Shown: piece after piece, positions 6,106 to 9,805 of the stretch
Layout of the letters: every line of letters starts with the position of its first letter
How positions within the stretch are numbered: the first letter of the stretch is position 1
DNA from: an uncultured Oscillospiraceae bacterium
GTDB lineage: Bacteria > Bacillota > Clostridia > Oscillospirales > Ruminococcaceae
Reading direction: 5' to 3'
Length of the DNA stretch: 9,805 nt
NCBI GenBank assembly: GCA_934408835.1
Contig: CAKRVU010000030.1
Span: forward strand, 1 to 9,805
Program-made: the position numbers and the translations under genes
The notes under the pieces: generated by a model
Told to the model about the DNA's origin: nothing
Database searches by the model: none
What the model saw: the letters and a program-made list of their open reading frames with translations, nothing else

Positions 6106-8375
6106 TTTGCACCCTGTAACTTGGCAACAAGCACCGTAATATCATCGCTGTGCTCCGGCAGCTCCCGCTTCCTCGCGCTCTGGCAAAGGGCGTTTGCTAT
6201 TTCTTTTGCCGTTTTTTTGCAGATTAGCTTGAGTTCCTCAGCGAGCCAGTCGCCACCGGATATACTCACGCCGTCCGATACCAAAACGATGATATCCCCC
6301 TTCCCCAAACGCGTCTGGTCGCTGTCATAGGGCACCCCTTGAATGATGCCGATAGGAAGGCTGCTGCTGGTAAATTCAGTAACACGATTGCCGATCTTGA
6401 CAAAGGAAGAAGCGGCTCCGGCTTTAACAAATCGCGTCATCCCGGTATAAAGATCGATTGTGCAAGCGTCAACCGTCGCCAGCGACTCCTCGCGAGATTT
6501 CACAGCAAAGGAAAGGTTCATCAGTTTAAACGCAGCCCCAAATCCAAATCCCGTCTGAAGCAACCGCCGGATGGTCGAACAGGTCATCGTGCTATCAACA
6601 GCCGCCCGGCTTCCCGTTCCCATCCCATCGCTTAACAACAGATGCGCAAACCCTTTGGAGTCCATAAAAAAGTCATAACTATCCCCGCAATACCGATTTC
6701 CCATTTTGGGCAGCTGCGCCGCCGCAAAATCGACCTGCAACGCCGCCGTCTCATAATAAGAAATCCGGTATCTCCTCTCGGCGGCAACGTAATTGGGTAA
6801 CTCGAACTCCCGCTCTAAGCGATCGGAAATCAAGCCTGTCAAATCCTCCAGCTCCCGCAAATCCGGCTCCTGTTGAAAATAAAGATCAATCGTCATCCGT
6901 TCAAAACGATCCACCAAGCAGGAAATATTGTCGCATTCTATCCCGCGATCACGCATTAAGTTGCGGATGACAACCGCCGCTTCCTCGTCAAAATGCACCA
7001 CATCGGAAATTTCTTCGCTCATTTCCAGCAACATTTGAGAGATACCTGAAAACTGTTCAGCAGCAATCTGACGCGCCTCTCCAACCCTGCGTGCCGCCTG
7101 CTCTTTCGACAGGTAATCCCGATACCCGTTATTGACAGAACTGATAAATTCATCTATTTTGCAGCACTTTTGCCGAAAAAACGGTGGAAGCCTGTCCGTT
7201 TCCAGCCTCCCGTTCCGCCTCAAAAGATCGCTGATATCATGAAGCGCTTTCATCACGTCATTATAAGCTGTCACCCAGCAAAATGTGTTCAATCCGCAAT
7301 GACGGCAAACCTCGTCTGCCGTCTTTTGATAGATTCCAAACAGATCTCTTCCGCGACCGCCATCTAACCGTTTGGCGCACTCCTCCACCGAATTTTGCAA
7401 CTCCATTAGGGCGCCGGCAGTAAATCGCAATCTGAGCGAAATATCCGTCGCCATGGAACGATCCGTTTTTGCGCCCGTTGTCAGCATATCAGAACGCCCT
7501 CTGGCAGCAAATGTCTCCCACGGTAAAAAGAGCGCAATCACGCTTCCCACTGTCGCCTCCAAGAGCATTTGAAATTGTAAACCGCCGATAAACGCGCCGC
7601 ACAGAAGAGCCATTCCAACAAACAAAACCGATTGCATGCCTTTTTTGAAAGGGCGAAAAGCGCCCGCCACAAACCCGGACGCGGCATAGATTCCGCCGCA
7701 TACCGCAAAATCCTTTGTATATAGGGCAAATGCTATCGTACAAAGAAGCCCGCAAGCAGCGCCGCCGGACGCCCCGGACGCCATTGCCGCACCAACAATA
7801 CAAACCGCCGCGGCAAGCCGTCCCAAATTGAATCCAAATAGAGACAGGTTCAACAGGGAAAGAAGGAGCGTAGCGCCCATAATCGCAAGGCAAGCCGTTT
7901 CAACAGCGGTCAACTGCGGCTTTCCCTCCGTACGCAAAGACAATGAATATAAAAAAGTCATACTGGTACACAAAAGTATTTCGGCCAAATGAAGCATCCA
8001 TGTGCCAACACCGGTCGGGTAAAACAGCATGGAAAACAGATATACCGCCGCCAGCGCACCGAAGGAAATGACCGCGTCAAACGCTACATGTTCATCTCGG
8101 GACGAAAAAACAAATTTCACCGATACTCCCAAAAGCAACGCAGCCGCATAGAGCGTCGCACTACCGCCTGAAAATAAAAAGTAACCCAATACGCTCCCGG
8201 CAAAGGACGGCAGAAGCATCTCATATGGAACAGCCATACAAAATGCAATTCCAAAGGGCGAGAATATTCCGGAAATCTGCGCGCCAGAAAGGAAAAATCC
8301 CATGGCAGCAAACACGCCCAGCCTCAACATATCCACCCTGCTGAAATTCACCGCACGCAATAACCGCTCTCTCAT
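6102..8375 (-). CDS. spoIIE: SpoIIE, stage II sporulation PP2C phosphatase
   Basis: 757 residues (B. subtilis SpoIIE is about 827). Membrane phosphatase at the asymmetric division septum that dephosphorylates SpoIIAA and so frees sigma-F in the forespore. Three regions are visible. Residues 15-290 carry about ten hydrophobic segments. Residues 300-545 are the cytoplasmic linker (oligomerisation and FtsZ contact in the family), with the conserved cysteines of VCRHCGLNTFCW (356-367). Residues 550-757 are the PP2C domain: CGDSYD (563-568, Asp565), LSDGMGTGSRA (581-591, Asp583, matching the metal-binding Asp of the family), TVDACTIDLYTG (634-645), LVSDGV (698-703, Asp701) and HSDDITVLV (742-750). 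All metal-binding acidic residues look present. ATG at 8375 with GAGGG about 8 bases upstream. Its stop overlaps the pstS start by four bases, an uncommon neighbourhood for spoIIE. Confidence 0.96.
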   Translation of the reverse strand: MRERLLRAVNFSRVDMLRLGVFAAMGFFLSGAQISGIFSPFGIAFCMAVPYEMLLPSFAGSVLGYFLFSGGSATLYAAALLLGVSVKFVFSSRDEHVAFDAVISFGALAAVYLFSMLFYPTGVGTWMLHLAEILLCTSMTFLYSLSLRTEGKPQLTAVETACLAIMGATLLLSLLNLSLFGFNLGRLAAAVCIVGAAMASGASGGAACGLLCTIAFALYTKDFAVCGGIYAASGFVAGAFRPFKKGMQSVLFVGMALLCGAFIGGLQFQMLLEATVGSVIALFLPWETFAARGRSDMLTTGAKTDRSMATDISLRLRFTAGALMELQNSVEECAKRLDGGRGRDLFGIYQKTADEVCRHCGLNTFCWVTAYNDVMKALHDISDLLRRNGRLETDRLPPFFRQKCCKIDEFISSVNNGYRDYLSKEQAARRVGEARQIAAEQFSGISQMLLEMSEEISDVVHFDEEAAVVIRNLMRDRGIECDNISCLVDRFERMTIDLYFQQEPDLRELEDLTGLISDRLEREFELPNYVAAERRYRISYYETAALQVDFAAAQLPKMGNRYCGDSYDFFMDSKGFAHLLLSDGMGTGSRAAVDSTMTCSTIRRLLQTGFGFGAAFKLMNLSFAVKSREESLATVDACTIDLYTGMTRFVKAGAASSFVKIGNRVTEFTSSSLPIGIIQGVPYDSDQTRLGKGDIIVLVSDGVSISGGDWLAEELKLICKKTAKEIANALCQSARKRELPEHSDDITVLVAKLQGAK

Positions 8376-8442
8376 TCCGCATCCCTCTTTTTCTCAATTT
8401 GCATACCCTGCTCTTTTTTTGCATAGAATGGTCATTGATCCC

Positions 8443-8475
8443 ATCATACACCCAGCGAAACACAAAAGCTGTCAG
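8443..8475 (-). promoter_or_regulatory. Candidate spoIIE promoter of the Spo0A-activated type
   Basis: On the minus strand CTGACA (8470-8475, five of six matches to TTGACA) and TATGAT (8443-8448, five of six to TATAAT) are separated by 21 bases, about 67 bases before the ATG. In B. subtilis, spoIIE and spoIIG use sigma-A promoters with abnormally long 21-22 base spacers that need Spo0A~P. Two CGAA cores that partly match the Spo0A box TGNCGAA lie at 8453-8459 and 8480-8486 on the plus strand, each missing the TG. An alternative is TTGACA at 8523-8528 with an AT-only, poor -10 (ATAAAA, 8500-8505). Promoter identity is inference. Confidence 0.4.
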
Positions 8476-8543
8476 ATTTCCGCGAAGATCTTTTTTGTTT
8501 TTTATTTTTGTTTTTTCACCCTTGTCAACCGCGTTAAAATAGC

Positions 8544-8585
8544 ATACAAAAAACAAAAAGCGCCTCCTAACACCGGAGACGCTTT
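8544..8585 (-). terminator. Rho-independent terminator upstream of spoIIE
   Basis: On the minus strand AAAGCGTCTCC (8575-8585) pairs with GGAGGCGCTTT (8557-8567) over 11 base pairs with one G-T wobble and a 7-base loop, followed by a T-rich tail (8545-8556). It would stop leftward transcription from the MATE gene side about 270 bases beyond its stop codon, insulating the spoIIE-pst operon. The plus-strand reading lacks a comparable U-tract. Confidence 0.85.
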
Positions 8586-8857
8586 CGCTATCAAACAAAT
8601 GCTGCTGATAAAATATATAAGCCTAGTCAATTTGATTCATAATTCATTTTCATAAATATAGATACAGCTGTATACAACATAGAATTGCAATAGCGACTAA
8701 TCAAACATTTTCCCTTTGATCAACCGCGTACTTCAGTTAGCGACATCTCATCCAATATCTAATAGGACAAGTCTCCCGCTCCTTACCTCTACGCACACAG
8801 CCTGCGGTCACAAACACCTTGAACAACAGGAATCTCCCCCTCTTCTACTCGAAGGCA
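8586..8857. other. Gene-free stretch between the MATE gene and the terminator
   Basis: 272 bases with no supported coding region. I looked for tRNA T-loop signatures and found none, and recognised no riboswitch. The part nearest 8600-8700 is strongly AT-rich and holds a perfect 12-base palindrome, ATACAGCTGTAT (8662-8673). The part nearest the MATE gene has ordinary composition and is probably its 3' untranslated region. A small RNA ending at the terminator is possible, but nothing specific shows it. Confidence 0.5.
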
Positions 8858-9805
8858 TCAATTCAAATGCCGAAGCTTCTTTTGATACACCCGAATATAA
8901 AATAGCAGCGCAACCACCATACCAACAAACTCTGCAATAGGAAAAGCAAACCAAACATAAACAAGCCCATATTTAGCCAAAATGAATGCTATCGGTATTT
9001 TAACAAGAATTTGCCGGACGAAGGAAACCACAAAGGCGTAACTTCCGCAGTTTACCGTATAAAAAAACGTGGTGATAATAATAGAAACTGCGGAGAACAC
9101 ATAGGAAACGCTGAGTATTCGAAGAGCAGAAACAGCAATCCTCCTCATCTGCCGAGTGGGGTTAAACAAAGTCAAACATAAATGCGGATAATTGCAAAAT
9201 AGATAAACACCAATCACCATAATGACAACTGATATCGCCACGCTGAACCAAATAGACTTAATCAAGTTTCTTTTATTGCGTTTTCCGTAATTATACGAAA
9301 AAATGGGAGTATCGCCGCTGCTGATTCCAAACACCGGAAGATAAATAAAATTTTGCAGCCGATAGCAGATACTCATGACATTAACAGTCGTATCGGAAAA
9401 GGAGCCCAACACAACGTTGATACACGCCATAAAGACCGACCCCATCATTTGCATGGTAATATAAGGAGCCGCTATCCGATAAATATCGCGCAAAACGGAA
9501 CCAGACAGCGAAAAACTACATCTTGTAATGAAATATTCTCTCCAATGTTTTAAAAACCTGGTTACTGTAAAGATCGCCGCCGCCGTCTGCCCGATTACCG
9601 TCCCGATTGCGGCACCCTTGACGCCAAGACTGGGAAAGCTTCCGATACCAAAAATCAAAATGGGGTCAAGAACAAGGTTAATACCAAGCCCAATCAGTTG
9701 TGAAACCATTGTCACAACCACCCGTCCGCTGCCCAAAAGAACCCGATCCAGAATCGTCTTGACAAAAAAGCCCAGAGAACAGATAGTAATAATGCTAATA
9801 TAATC
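8858..9805 (-). CDS. MATE-family efflux transporter, N-terminus beyond the window
   Basis: The frame is open from the right edge to a TGA at 8858: 315 residues of a protein that is normally about 440-460, so roughly the first third is missing. The apparent start at 9736 is an internal TTG; the frame continues upstream without a stop and encodes more membrane sequence. MATE proteins export drugs or other cationic compounds in exchange for Na+ or H+. Family features seen: NLVLDPILIFG and the following GVKGAAIGTVIGQ near residues 43-71 of this fragment, which close the first half; then the second-half repeat with SSGDTPIFSYNYGKRNKRN, matching the usual P-x-x-x-Y-N-Y-G-A-x pattern. About eight hydrophobic segments are present. 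It ends with a basic tail KKLRHLN. Its base composition looks more AT-rich than spoIIE/pst. Substrate cannot be told. Confidence 0.9.
   Translation of the reverse strand, partial: DYISIITICSLGFFVKTILDRVLLGSGRVVVTMVSQLIGLGINLVLDPILIFGIGSFPSLGVKGAAIGTVIGQTAAAIFTVTRFLKHWREYFITRCSFSLSGSVLRDIYRIAAPYITMQMMGSVFMACINVVLGSFSDTTVNVMSICYRLQNFIYLPVFGISSGDTPIFSYNYGKRNKRNLIKSIWFSVAISVVIMVIGVYLFCNYPHLCLTLFNPTRQMRRIAVSALRILSVSYVFSAVSIIITTFFYTVNCGSYAFVVSFVRQILVKIPIAFILAKYGLVYVWFAFPIAEFVGMVVALLFYIRVYQKKLRHLN

Noticed and set aside
8221..8598. 125-residue open frame overlapping the start of spoIIE
   Set aside because: It runs through the terminator and promoter region and overlaps spoIIE out of frame; no ribosome binding site or recognisable motif.
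8716..8940. 74-residue plus-strand frame near the MATE 3' end
   Set aside because: It needs a TTG start, overlaps the MATE gene on the other strand and has low-information composition.

Overview
The window looks like chromosomal DNA of an endospore-forming member of the Bacillota, most likely a clostridial (Oscillospiraceae/Ruminococcaceae-type) anaerobe. The reasons are a full-length SpoIIE sporulation phosphatase, strong AGGAGG-type ribosome binding sites, sigma-A-like promoters and a Gram-positive style lipoprotein PstS. The lineage below class is an inference from gene style only. Every gene I can support lies on the minus strand, so the biological reading order runs from right (9805) to left (1).

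Right edge (9805 to 8858): the C-terminal two thirds of a MATE-family multidrug/cation antiporter, cut by the window edge. Then comes a roughly 480-base gene-free stretch. It holds a strong rho-independent terminator for leftward transcription (8544-8585), and beyond it candidate promoter elements for the next operon, including a pair with the 21-base spacing typical of Spo0A-activated sigma-A promoters.

Centre (8375 to 1532): a tightly packed operon spoIIE - pstS - pstC - pstA - pstB - phoU. SpoIIE is the septum-associated PP2C phosphatase that activates sigma-F. PstS, PstC, PstA and PstB form the high-affinity phosphate ABC importer, and PhoU is its modulator. spoIIE and pstS overlap by four bases (ATGA), pstS/pstC by 8 and pstC/pstA by 14, so translation is probably coupled from the sporulation gene into the phosphate transporter. 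No phoP/phoR pair is present. PstC is unusually long (444 residues) because of an extra N-terminal membrane domain of about 160 residues.

Left part (1428 to 93): two adjacent genes for related secreted proteins of unknown function. Both have signal peptides and a shared beta-rich core. They are preceded by a perfect-consensus sigma-A promoter (TTGACA, 17 bases, TATAAT) with an 11-base palindrome just downstream that could be an operator. No terminator is visible between phoU and this pair, so they may also receive read-through from the pst operon. The last 92 bases hold only small hairpins.

The most notable feature is the physical fusion of a sporulation-commitment phosphatase gene to the phosphate uptake operon, followed by a secreted paralogue pair with its own strong promoter.
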